NCBI GenBank assembly: GCA_964463145.1
Contig: CAYXBG010000031.1
Span: 1-17,005 of the forward strand
Reading direction: 5' to 3'
Length of the DNA stretch: 17,005 nt
Source: CAYXBG01 sp964463145
Lineage (GTDB): Bacteria > Acidobacteriota > UBA6911 > RPQK01 > CBDAPI01
Shown here: positions 7,929 to 15,160 of the stretch, in pieces
How the letters are laid out: each line of letters opens with the position of its first letter
Position numbering within the stretch: the first letter of the stretch is position 1
The notes under the pieces: model-generated
Seen by the model: only the letters and a program-made list of their open reading frames with translations
What the model was told of the DNA's origin: nothing
Database searches by the model: none
Made by a program: the position numbers and the translations under genes

Positions 7929-9761
7929 CTAATCCATACCCTCAAGCCCATGACAATGCATGCAGCTCTCGGCTCGCTTAATGGGGGCGACTCTATGCTC
8001 GTCAGCGTCATAAGGAAAAAGCTCAGTGTGACATTGTGAACATTCGAGACCTCGCTCTTGGATTATCCGATGGGAAAGCTCGAAATGCCAGAACCCTGTT
8101 CTCCCTAAATTCGCTAGACGCTGCAGGTCATGACAACCGGCACAGGAGTCATTGCCAGTCTCACCTTTTAACATTTCCGGGCTAGATTCGAGCCACTGTT
8201 GATCACTTAAGGTAGACAGTGAAGGGGCAGCAGGGGCCATGAGTCCCATTAATCTTAGATCGCCAACAATAGTTCTCGCCCCCACTCGTCCTGTAATAAT
8301 GGAAGGACCCAGAAAAGTCCCCTCCAAACCAGACCTACCGTTGATTCCAGCGAACCCTGTTACTTCACCCGCAGCATAAAACCCAGGGATAATCCCCCCA
8401 GCTGCACTCTCAACTCGACCAGACCTGTCTATCTTTACTCCCCCCATACTCTTCCGTGCCATCGGGAATAGGCGAACAGCATAAAAGGGAGGGGTTTCCA
8501 AAGGAACAGCTTTCTGACATGAAGAGGCCCTCTGACCTGATACAAACCTTGAAAAATCAGCATCCACACCTTCACGGGCCAATTTATTAAATCGAGAAAT
8601 CGTTCTAGCGAGCTCTTCTTCCGGTATACCGGCTTCCAGTGCTAACTGAGGTATCGAGGAAGCCTTTTTAAATAGTCCAGGAGTTCCTAGTATTAGGGAC
8701 TGAACTTTCTCTTCACTCCAGCCCGATCCAGAAACCACCGCAGTTTCTTTTCCTTTCGAATCAAAAATCGCCCAATAACTACCTGTCGGCTGATTAAGGA
8801 CAGTCGGCAATGTAAACTTCGGTGAAAGGCATGGATTAACGAACCGAACACCTTCAATATTTACCCAGACTGCCGGTCCTATTATTAATTTCAGACCACG
8901 GTTCTGACCTGGAAAACGAGGGTCCGGAAGTCCGCGCACATAATTCCACTGATGATCCAAACGATGGAGAAGTGCGTTGACATCCCGAGCAAGATCAAGC
9001 CCTGACCCCTGAGAATTCCAACCCGAACCAGCTAGGATACGTTCAGGAAAAGGGAGGCTCGTATCCCAGTACTGTTGCACTTTCTCAATATCGCTATGAA
9101 ATCCTCCCGTAGCCAACATCACTGCTGCTGCCCGAAGTTCTATTACTTCATCCGCCCGTTGGTCTCTACCTCGAATTCCTACTACACGTCCTTGCTCAAG
9201 CATTATCTCTTCGACAACAGTATTCCACTGGAAACGGACTCCGGCCTTCAGACAACTCAAGTAAATCGGCGTAACTAGGCCCAAGCCTCTATTGGGAGGT
9301 TTGTGAAATCGCGGAAAACTGTTACCACTGTTATGCCCAAGCTCCTTACCGAATGTAACACCTTGGTCGACCAGCCAATCGTAGATTAGTTCCTTGGAAT
9401 TCTCTGCGTAGTACCTAACCCAGTACTCGTCAGCATTCTCACCCCAATTATGAAAATCATTTATGGCTATTTCTGGCGTATCCTCTATCCCAGCAGCAGC
9501 CTGAATTGGACTACCTACTATCGACAAACCTCCATGAGAAGAGACTGCGTGGCCTCCAAAAACAGAAGCCATGTCAACGACAACAACATCGACACCTTCC
9601 TGAGCGATTTCTAAAGCTGCCGACAGGCCAGCAATTCCTGCCCCAACAATTATCGCTTCGGCATCATTATCATCCCAATTGAGTATTGGATCCTGGGCTC
9701 CACAGGAAAGAGAGACGGCCAGAAGAAGCCCACCCATTAGAAAATTCAGTTTTCGTCTCAT
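7929..9761 (-). CDS. Exported flavocytochrome c: fumarate-reductase-like flavin domain with C-terminal triheme tail
   Basis: About 610 residues from the ATG at 9761, which gives a clean signal: MRRK, a hydrophobic stretch, then SLSC at 17-20, a lipobox-like site with Ser at -3. A longer frame to 9824 adds 21 residues and buries the signal. FAD-binding AIIVGAGIAGLSAALEIAQE spans 36-55 and VVVDMASVFGG 60-70. The C-terminal flavin segment is MGGVKIDRSGRV (439-450), then IPGFYAAGEVTG (458-469) and GRSGLEGTFLGPS (475-487). Three CXXCH haem c motifs follow: CAGCH (540-544), CSQCH (574-578) and CMHCH (600-604). The protein should therefore act outside the cytoplasm, passing electrons between haems and flavin to reduce or oxidise an organic substrate. 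The His that precedes TMGG in fumarate reductases is Lys437 here (RKSMGG), so fumarate is unlikely to be the substrate. Neither start has a good ribosome site. Confidence 0.88.
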   Translation of the reverse strand: MRRKLNFLMGGLLLAVSLSCGAQDPILNWDDNDAEAIIVGAGIAGLSAALEIAQEGVDVVVVDMASVFGGHAVSSHGGLSIVGSPIQAAAGIEDTPEIAINDFHNWGENADEYWVRYYAENSKELIYDWLVDQGVTFGKELGHNSGNSFPRFHKPPNRGLGLVTPIYLSCLKAGVRFQWNTVVEEIMLEQGRVVGIRGRDQRADEVIELRAAAVMLATGGFHSDIEKVQQYWDTSLPFPERILAGSGWNSQGSGLDLARDVNALLHRLDHQWNYVRGLPDPRFPGQNRGLKLIIGPAVWVNIEGVRFVNPCLSPKFTLPTVLNQPTGSYWAIFDSKGKETAVVSGSGWSEEKVQSLILGTPGLFKKASSIPQLALEAGIPEEELARTISRFNKLAREGVDADFSRFVSGQRASSCQKAVPLETPPFYAVRLFPMARKSMGGVKIDRSGRVESAAGGIIPGFYAAGEVTGFAGINGRSGLEGTFLGPSIITGRVGARTIVGDLRLMGLMAPAAPSLSTLSDQQWLESSPEMLKGETGNDSCAGCHDLQRLANLGRTGFWHFELSHRIIQERGLECSQCHTELFPYDADEHRVAPIKRAESCMHCHGLEGMD

Positions 9762-9947
9762 ATCAAAAAGGAAGAAGATTAGCGTCCCACGTGACGTCAA
9801 ATTGAAACCATTTAGTATCAGCATTGCAAGAATTCAACAACTTACGTGAGTCCATTCCTATTCAAGCTACCGTTTAGGGGGCTAAAACCTTGTCGTGAAG
9901 CCATGTATATCCCCTTGTGTATTGGAACTCGCTCTTCTAATAGGGGT

Positions 9948-10382
9948 TTAGACTCTTTCCCAATCAGCAACATTTCCCCTAACCCTTTTAAATAACGGGT
10001 GTACTTGAAGCCTTTGACATTTCTTCAAAGCTTTGAATTTTTCTACATCTCGTATTTTGAGTTTCTTCAAAAGATGCTGCAATTCATAATCTATTTGGCC
10101 AGAAGATACGCTCAATCTCGATATTTTCCCAAGCCCCCCGTGCAAGATCTTGCTCTGATCAAATCGATACCCTCTTTCTTCCGCTTCATGGGCAACGTGA
10201 GAAAGGTAGATTCCAATCATTTCCATTGGTTTTCGACTCTCTCGAAATCTAATTAATTGCGGATGATTCCTATATCCCTTTGTTTCTCCTCCAAGCACTT
10301 TTTGAGCGAGAAGACCCTCACGCCACAGGGCGACCATCCCTTTCGTATCAAGATACTTAGGGTGTAGTGACCAAAGCCTCAC
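9948..10382 (-). CDS. T4 endonuclease V (DenV)-like pyrimidine-dimer DNA glycosylase family protein
   Basis: 144 residues, near the 138 of T4 DenV. The N-terminus RLWSLHPKYLDTKGMVALWREGLLA, read without gaps from memory against T4 DenV, places Glu22 on the catalytic Glu23 inside a shared RE pair, in the same 21-residue spacing from the first Arg. Conserved-looking segments follow: YRNHPQLIRF, GYRFDQSKI, GQIDYELQHLLKKL, then HPLF and a final WE. The family removes UV dimers by beta-elimination. T4 uses Thr2 as the nucleophile; here Arg follows the initiator Met, so the chemistry may differ. I chose GTG at 10382 (GAGG six bases upstream) over TTG at 10388. It overlaps the end of the SDR gene by 26 bases, so the two are likely translationally coupled. 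Family likely, activity unproven. Confidence 0.72.
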   Translation of the reverse strand: MRLWSLHPKYLDTKGMVALWREGLLAQKVLGGETKGYRNHPQLIRFRESRKPMEMIGIYLSHVAHEAEERGYRFDQSKILHGGLGKISRLSVSSGQIDYELQHLLKKLKIRDVEKFKALKKCQRLQVHPLFKRVRGNVADWERV

Positions 10383-11823
10383 GATCAACCTCTCCTGCGA
10401 TTCTGTGCAGCATCCCCTTAAAGATTAACTTATGAATGGGAAGCAACGTATACCAATACAGTCTTCCGGCAAGTCCCTTCGGATCAAATATCGCTGTCTG
10501 ACGAAGCTTAGAAGTCGAAGAATCTCCATCTACTTCAAATTGTAGCCAAGCACGTCCAGGTAGTTTCATTTCGGCGCAAAGTCGAATGACCTTATCTTGC
10601 TCAACTTTCTCCACTCGCCAGAAATCCAAGGTATCTCCTGGCTTGAGAATCTTGGGGTGAGGGCGACCTCTTCGCATCCCTACACCACCGATCAGGAGAT
10701 CCAGATAACCTCGAACCCTCCATAGCCAATTTGCAAAGTACCAACCTTTCGCTCCTCCGATCTGTTGAATCTCAGAAAAAACCTCTTTGGGTGGAAGTTT
10801 TATTGATCCAACCTGGCTATCTACTTTTCGGTTTCCGGTGCCAATCTCTGCCTTCATCGGAGAAGAAATTGCGGAGGATATTGCATCAGCCCATCTCGTT
10901 TCCGCAAACTCCTGATCTTCGTTTTTCAAAGCGCGATCTATGGCTTCCATAGTGCTCATCGGCTTAATGCTGAAATCTTTCAAAGCAGATTCATCGGTTA
11001 CAACTGTTTCATTCTGCACACTTGAAATGAGTTTTCTCCCAACTCTAGAATATATAGGTGTAATCAGCCCTAGCCATAAGCTAGACAAGCCAGGACTTAA
11101 AACGGGAACGGGAATGATCAATCTTTTCAACCCTCTTTGCTTTGCATATTCTTTTAGAAGATCGGAATAGGATACTCGGTCAGGACCACCGACTTCGTAG
11201 ATTCTGCTTTCCCTGATCGGCAACTCAATGGCATCTATAAGATAGGAAACAATATCTTCGACAGCGATAGGTTGAGTCTTGGTACGAACCCATTTCGGAG
11301 TTGTCATAGCAGGGAGTCTCTCCACTAAAGCTCGAATTAACTCAAAGGACAGACTGCCGGAACCAATAATGATGGATGATCGAAGTTCCAAGGTAGAAAC
11401 TCCCGAATTGCTTAGGATTTTTCCAACCTCTTGGCGACTCTTAAGGTGAGGTGAGAGTTTTTCCCCTCTACCTAAACCACCCAGATAGATGATCCTTTTT
11501 ACCCCCATTTTCTTAGCACTGGTTGCAAATATTTCTGCCCCTTGACGATCTATTTCCTCAAATGATTGGCGAGACCCCATCGAGTGAACCAAGTAATAGG
11601 CCGTCGTTACATTTAAGAGGGCCTTTTCAACGGAATCAGCATCCAAGACATCGCCTTGAACAATTTCGGTTCTTGACGAAATCTTTGAAGCTATAAAATG
11701 CGGTCGCCTCGCAAGACAACGAACTTGATAGTTCTTCTCCTCAAGTCGCTTGAGTAGTCTACCGCCAACATACCCCGTCGCACCCGTTAGAAGAATTCGT
11801 TTTGTGTCGATTTGTGTACTCAA
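10357..11823 (-). CDS. SDR-family NAD(P)-binding protein with C-terminal DUF2867 domain
   Basis: 488 residues in two parts. Residues 1 to about 300 are an atypical short-chain dehydrogenase/NAD-dependent epimerase-like domain: GATGYVGGRLLKRL (14-27) binds the nucleotide, LVHSMG and IYLGGLGRGEKLS replace the usual catalytic region, and YEVGGPDRVSYSDLLKEY is the extended-SDR downstream motif. Residues from about 345 to the end are DUF2867: RGYLDLLIGGVGMRRGR, PGDTLDFWRV, AEMKLPGRAWL and IFDPKGLAGRLYWY. Such fusions are widespread and their substrate is unknown, so no pathway is assigned. The start is TTG, with AGGA only three bases upstream; no ATG is in frame nearby. It lies downstream of tRNA-Glu on the same strand and overlaps the DenV-like gene. 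Confidence 0.87.
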   Translation of the reverse strand: MSTQIDTKRILLTGATGYVGGRLLKRLEEKNYQVRCLARRPHFIASKISSRTEIVQGDVLDADSVEKALLNVTTAYYLVHSMGSRQSFEEIDRQGAEIFATSAKKMGVKRIIYLGGLGRGEKLSPHLKSRQEVGKILSNSGVSTLELRSSIIIGSGSLSFELIRALVERLPAMTTPKWVRTKTQPIAVEDIVSYLIDAIELPIRESRIYEVGGPDRVSYSDLLKEYAKQRGLKRLIIPVPVLSPGLSSLWLGLITPIYSRVGRKLISSVQNETVVTDESALKDFSIKPMSTMEAIDRALKNEDQEFAETRWADAISSAISSPMKAEIGTGNRKVDSQVGSIKLPPKEVFSEIQQIGGAKGWYFANWLWRVRGYLDLLIGGVGMRRGRPHPKILKPGDTLDFWRVEKVEQDKVIRLCAEMKLPGRAWLQFEVDGDSSTSKLRQTAIFDPKGLAGRLYWYTLLPIHKLIFKGMLHRIAGEVDREALVTTP

Positions 11824-11925
11824 AATTCCTGATCCATTTCAATATTCCCCAATCAACTCTTGTTCTGGTTCGAAAGTGACATTTGGCGTACTTCGTAACA
11901 TATTGGAATTAAAAAGGAAAAGTGT

Positions 11926-12003
<78 letters not shown>

Positions 12004-12020
12004 GCGTCTCAAGGGCGCGA

Positions 12021-12026
12021 ATTCTA
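12021..12026 (-). promoter_or_regulatory. Possible -10 element for tRNA-Glu
   Basis: On the minus strand TAGAAT (five of six to TATAAT) lies 17 bases before the tRNA 5' end. A G+C-rich stretch (CGCGCCC) follows, the kind of discriminator expected for stable-RNA promoters under stringent control. I could not find a convincing -35 at 16-18 bases, so this is tentative. Confidence 0.35.
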
Positions 12027-12116
12027 GCATGCGGAGGGGGCAAAATTCCATTCAAAACAACCACACCTACCTGCAATTCAGCATCTTAGCTTTCTATAAA
12101 AAGGGGGTCTCTGCTG

Positions 12117-12290
12117 TCATCCCTGCAACATCTCACCACAGCGCCTGCACTGACTCCTGCGACGGGCATTCAAGGTGTTACAGGCATCGCATCGGTTATA
12201 CATGGTGCGCGCAAATACGTGTGTCAAAACTGCACTTACCCCAAGAATGATTAGGATCACACAAGCATCTAGAACATACTGCGGCAACAT
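12117..12290 (-). CDS. Small membrane-anchored zinc-ribbon protein (57 residues)
   Basis: An ATG at 12290 opens a 57-codon frame ending at TGA. Residues about 6-26 form one hydrophobic helix (VLDACVILIILGVSAVLTHV). The tail carries two CXXC pairs, CDAC (34-37) and CRRC (48-51), spaced by ten residues rich in Arg, which is a typical zinc-ribbon knuckle. Positive charges directly after the helix favour an outside-in orientation with the ribbon in the cytoplasm. A purine-rich ribosome site, AGGAAGGGAAG, lies just upstream. The gene starts 11 bases after the CbiX-like stop, so the two are surely one transcript. I do not recognise a named family. The ordered helix-plus-ribbon layout and the ribosome site make it a real gene in my view. 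Function unknown; a membrane adaptor or metal sensor is only a guess. Confidence 0.75.
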   Translation of the reverse strand: MLPQYVLDACVILIILGVSAVLTHVFARTMYNRCDACNTLNARRRSQCRRCGEMLQG

Positions 12291-12301
12291 AACTTCCCTT
12301 C

Positions 12302-13330
12302 CTAATGGTGATCAGTACTTTCCAGTTTCAAGGAAAACGGATCCTCCCAGTGGTTATTCCGGAAAACCAGAGAAGCCTCTTTTTCTAACCAGCTCGTAAT
12401 ACTCATATGGGGTAATAACCCTAAACCATCAGAGCGATAGTCCAAATCCTTTAGAACAGAAGCGTACGGGCCAAATCCAAACACCCGAAAAGGGACCACA
12501 AGAACTTCTCCATGATTCTGCCGACCCTCCTCCACAAACATCCGAATGCGCTTCTCTGCAATTTCTCTTTTTTCGACCCAATCTTCTCGTAATGTCTCCA
12601 CCCGGATGGATCGAAATTTTCCAATTTCTTTTATATCTTCTGTCAAAATTTCCAGGCGATTCAACCATCTCTGATTTAGCCGATCCTCTCCTTCTCCATG
12701 AGCCAAAATCAAGACGGACTCCTCATCAGGATTACGACTAAGACCCTGAACGCGTTCCACTACAATCCTTCCAATTTCTCCAGAATCATAGAGACCCGAC
12801 CTACTGAGGCCTATATCAGATTTCGTCTCAATCGGCGGAATGCGATTTTCCTGACTGGATACCATTCTAGGCTCGTGTTGTGGTGATCGAGCTGCAAACG
12901 CCGTAGCCATATCACCACCATGTTCGTGTATTAGGAAAAATGGTGGCGGATCGGACCGTAGACCGAGAAAATATTCCGTTTGCCCAAGGAAAGAGTCTCC
13001 AGAAACAAAGAGTCGCACCACGGCAATCCTGCTCACTCCCTTCGCCTCAAGCTTTTCAACTGAGTTTTGTAGTGATTGGCGATCCGCCATGCCATATGCA
13101 ATTTCAGTCGGGACAACCAACCTTAGGGGAGCTACAGCGACCTCAACAGCTTCATTCCATGAGGTAGTCCCTCCGTGGGCCATGACAATGACGCCTTCCC
13201 GGTTGGGAGAATCTTTCCCCACACTGCATCCCAGCGACATTGGCAACGAGACAACACCCAACAAAACTAGCAGTATCCTTCTAAGCCTAGACGACTTGAT
13301 ACTCAGAATTTCGAGGTCTCTTATCCGCAC
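12302..13330 (-). CDS. Exported CbiX/sirohydrochlorin-chelatase-like protein
   Basis: 342 residues from a GTG at 13330 that has a perfect GGAGG five bases upstream; a longer frame to 13366 has none. Residues about 13-35 form an Arg-rich n-region and hydrophobic core ending SLGC, a lipobox-like site (Cys35, Ser at -3), so the protein is probably a lipoprotein. The body is two CbiX-like halves: VIVMAHGGTTSW (His52) with VVRLFVSGDSF, and SVLILAHGEGED (His211) with VLVVPFRVFGFG. Two-repeat CbiX proteins insert cobalt, nickel or iron into sirohydrochlorin in the cytoplasm. Here the second metal His that normally follows the VPLF-type strand is absent from both halves, and the protein is exported, so ordinary chelatase activity is doubtful. 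It may bind or sense a tetrapyrrole or metal. The zinc-ribbon gene follows in the same operon. Confidence 0.75.
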   Translation of the reverse strand: MRIRDLEILSIKSSRLRRILLVLLGVVSLPMSLGCSVGKDSPNREGVIVMAHGGTTSWNEAVEVAVAPLRLVVPTEIAYGMADRQSLQNSVEKLEAKGVSRIAVVRLFVSGDSFLGQTEYFLGLRSDPPPFFLIHEHGGDMATAFAARSPQHEPRMVSSQENRIPPIETKSDIGLSRSGLYDSGEIGRIVVERVQGLSRNPDEESVLILAHGEGEDRLNQRWLNRLEILTEDIKEIGKFRSIRVETLREDWVEKREIAEKRIRMFVEEGRQNHGEVLVVPFRVFGFGPYASVLKDLDYRSDGLGLLPHMSITSWLEKEASLVFRNNHWEDPFSLKLESTDHH

Positions 13331-13618
13331 AGGCCCCTCCAATTTCCCTGGAAACACACCACACACAAAAGAATTCTATCGTCCGGTGATTTCCAGAACA
13401 AGTCCCAACACGGTGGCCGCTAAAGGTAACAGTAATGGCTGAAAAGTCTAACATTCTTTCAAAAGCTATTGCCTCTAAGTTAACGGGTCAGTCCAAAAAA
13501 ATCTTTTAACTTGTCACTGATGTGTTGTAAAAGGGTAACCGAAGGTGTTAGTGCCGGAAGGAGTTCTGTCTTTTCGGTGCTATTAAAAACTAATGGTTTT
13601 CGTGGAGGTGTTAAGTCG
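13331..13618. other. Divergent spacer between CbiX-like and ferredoxin genes
   Basis: 288 bases must hold promoters for both directions. I see purine-rich patches near 13421 and 13555 (the latter GGAAGGAG) and an A7 run at 13495-13501, but no clear -35/-10 pair for the ferredoxin. A 24-codon ORF lies inside it. Confidence 0.5.
13435..13509 (+). CDS. Candidate 24-residue peptide ORF upstream of ferredoxin
   Basis: ATG at 13435 is preceded by AAAGG at eight bases. It encodes a basic, Ser/Ala/Lys-rich peptide beginning MAEKSNILSKAIASK and ends at TAA. Codons lean to purine-first, as in real genes. An A7 run falls near its end (13495-13501); loss of one A would read on into the ferredoxin frame. 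No homologue is known to me. It may be a leader peptide, a small protein or chance. Confidence 0.25.
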   Translation: MAEKSNILSKAIASKLTGQSKKIF

Positions 13619-13984
13619 ATGACGTATGTTGTCACTGAACGTTGTGTAGATTCACGGTACACGGAATGCGTGGCCGACTGCCCTGTGGATTGTTTTTATG
13701 AAATTACAGATCCACGCATGCTCATTATCAACCCCGACGAGTGCATTGACTGCGATGCCTGCGTGGCCCTTTGCCCAGTTAATGCTATATATCCCGAGGC
13801 TGAAGTTCCGGACGAGTACCAAGACTGGGTGGAAGCAAACGATGCCGATGTCTGCGATGATGATAATCGGGTGAGTGATACCGATGACCCTCTGGACGGA
13901 GCACTGACTATCGAGGAAGTCCGAGAGAAAGAGGAAGAAAAATTCGGCTTTGCAATCGACGACCCTTCAAGTGCTGCACACTAA
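13619..13984 (+). CDS. fdxA: 7Fe ferredoxin ([3Fe-4S][4Fe-4S]) with acidic C-terminal extension
   Basis: 121 residues. The N-terminal half follows Azotobacter FdI: CVDSRYTECVADCP with Cys9, Cys17 and Cys21, then CFYE with Cys25, then CIDCDACVALCP with Cys42, Cys45, Cys48 and Cys52. By family knowledge the 3Fe cluster uses Cys9, Cys17 and Cys52, and the 4Fe cluster Cys21, Cys42, Cys45 and Cys48, so every ligand is kept. The Cys that is usually three residues after the first is Ser12, but it is not a ligand. The remaining 70 residues are strongly acidic, with DANDADV-like stretches and an EEVREKEEEKFGF helix, typical of long bacterial 7Fe ferredoxins. The protein carries one-electron transfers in the cytoplasm. 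I chose ATG 13619 because the conserved MTYVVT start begins there; GGAGG lies ten bases upstream, slightly far. It is transcribed alone. Confidence 0.93.
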   Translation: MTYVVTERCVDSRYTECVADCPVDCFYEITDPRMLIINPDECIDCDACVALCPVNAIYPEAEVPDEYQDWVEANDADVCDDDNRVSDTDDPLDGALTIEEVREKEEEKFGFAIDDPSSAAH

Positions 13985-14491
13985 GATCCTCCCCTTATAA
14001 TTTCCAGAAAGACTTCTTTGATAGTCTCCTGGAAGGGGTGGGCTCCCGATGATTTCTTGGCTGCGATAGGTCGCTCCCGTAGTTACCTAATCTCCCTGAA
14101 TCGATATACGAGCTTAGATCTTCTCGCTTCCACGGTTCCTTGTCATTTAAAGCCTTCCCTACCCGATCTCTCACAGGATCTGACCATGAAATTTGAAGAA
14201 TGACTCTTCTCCAGTTCCTATCCTGTACATATCTTCAGATCCTTTTTCACTCGAAAAAATGAAACCTTCCTCAAGAAAACGCGTCTAGTTTCAGCTAAAG
14301 GCCGGTTTTGTCAGGCAAGTATCTAAATACAGGTTGATTATACCCTCACAGGAAAGCCTGAACGACATCCGGGGCAGCAAAGTTATAAATCGCTAGTTAG
14401 CATCTGGTCGTCCTCCTGCTGCCAACAATCCCAACGATTGACCTCACCTAACTGACTAAACATCCCCCAGAAACCAACATTACAAATAGCC
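13985..14491. other. 507-base spacer between ferredoxin and transglycosylase
   Basis: Directly after the ferredoxin stop an imperfect hairpin can form over 13991-14038 (CCCC/GGGG, TTCCAG/CTGGAA and an inner GACT/AGTC). It has no T-run, so it is at best a weak terminator. A minus-strand frame open from 13995 to 14234 overlaps it and is listed separately. On the minus strand a TATAAT occurs at 14337-14342 without a good -35. From there to 14491 I see nothing I can name and no recognisable riboswitch. Confidence 0.5.
13995..14174 (-). CDS. Doubtful small ORF, basic/aromatic, unrecognised; start unclear
   Basis: A minus-strand frame is open from 14234 to a TAA at 13995. The only standard start is GTG at 14174 (59 residues), which has no ribosome site. 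The translation is ordered-looking: DRVGKALNDKEPW, REDLSSYIDSGRLG, then PSRRLSKKSFWKL at the end. It extends upstream of the GTG as NWRRVILQISWSDP. An ATT at 14201 has GGAG seven bases before it. An ATG at 14230 with AAGGA nine bases before it is one frame off. A single missing base near 14216-14220 would join that ATG to this frame, so it may be a frameshifted or damaged small gene. I do not recognise the family, and chance is possible. Confidence 0.3.
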   Translation of the reverse strand: MRDRVGKALNDKEPWKREDLSSYIDSGRLGNYGSDLSQPRNHREPTPSRRLSKKSFWKL

Positions 14492-15133
14492 ATGTCTCAC
14501 AACCATCTTCTGCAGCCCTTATCTTCATTCCATGGAATAGGTAAAGCACTGATAATAGTTTCAGTGTTGCTCGGATCAACCTCGGTCCCAAACCTGGCCC
14601 GTATAGTCTCCTCTCAAAATTCCTTTGAAAAAGAACAGGCTCTTCTACAAAAGCGTGAACAAGAGCTTCTACGCGAAATAAATCTTTCCAGTATCTATTC
14701 AGTTACCCCTTCCCTAGTGAAGCTTTTGTGCACTGAAACTAAAACTCATCTCCAAAACTTTTCCGACATGGTCAATGAGGACGAAATCTGGGAACTTACA
14801 CGAGTCCTACTGGGCATCATTCGAGAGGAATCCGGAGGACGCCCCGATGCGTTGGGGGACAAGGGACGTGCCCTAGGACTGACTCAAATTTGGCTTACAA
14901 CCGCTCAACAGTATGGCCGAGTTGAAGCCCGAGAATTGTTCGATCCAGCGATAAATATCCGCTTTGCCCTTCTGCACTTTTCTTATCTATTACAAAACTA
15001 TAATGGAGACGTCGTGACGGCCCTATATGCTTGGAACTATGGAGAGTATCGTTTGAAGGAAATAACGTCCCGGGGACAAACACCACGTAACGGATACGGG
15101 GAGCGCGTCCTTTCGGAGGCACCCTTGTCCTAA
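14492..15133 (+). CDS. Lytic transglycosylase (SLT domain), membrane-anchored
   Basis: 213 residues. A hydrophobic segment at about 17-36 (GKALIIVSVLLGSTSVPNLA) is a signal anchor or signal peptide. A charged helix (about 44-64) rich in Glu, Gln and Lys probably forms a coiled coil. The SLT domain follows (about 98-190): IIREESGGRPDALG holds the catalytic Glu at 112-113, then GRALGLTQIW, FDPAINIRFALLHF and the closing ALYAWNYG, a variant of the usual AYNAG. Such enzymes cleave the glycan strand of peptidoglycan, leaving 1,6-anhydro ends, in the periplasm. The domain is compact (Slt35/MltC-like core without accessory parts). The ATG has no visible ribosome site. Its neighbour PduO is convergent with a 27-base gap, so it is a single-gene unit. 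Confidence 0.9.
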   Translation: MSHNHLLQPLSSFHGIGKALIIVSVLLGSTSVPNLARIVSSQNSFEKEQALLQKREQELLREINLSSIYSVTPSLVKLLCTETKTHLQNFSDMVNEDEIWELTRVLLGIIREESGGRPDALGDKGRALGLTQIWLTTAQQYGRVEARELFDPAINIRFALLHFSYLLQNYNGDVVTALYAWNYGEYRLKEITSRGQTPRNGYGERVLSEAPLS

Positions 15134-15160
15134 CACAAGAAAAGATACCTCAGGTAGGCA

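Noticed and set aside
13991..14038. Hairpin after the ferredoxin gene as a rho-independent terminator
   Set aside because: The stem is interrupted and no T-run follows, so I describe it only within the spacer.
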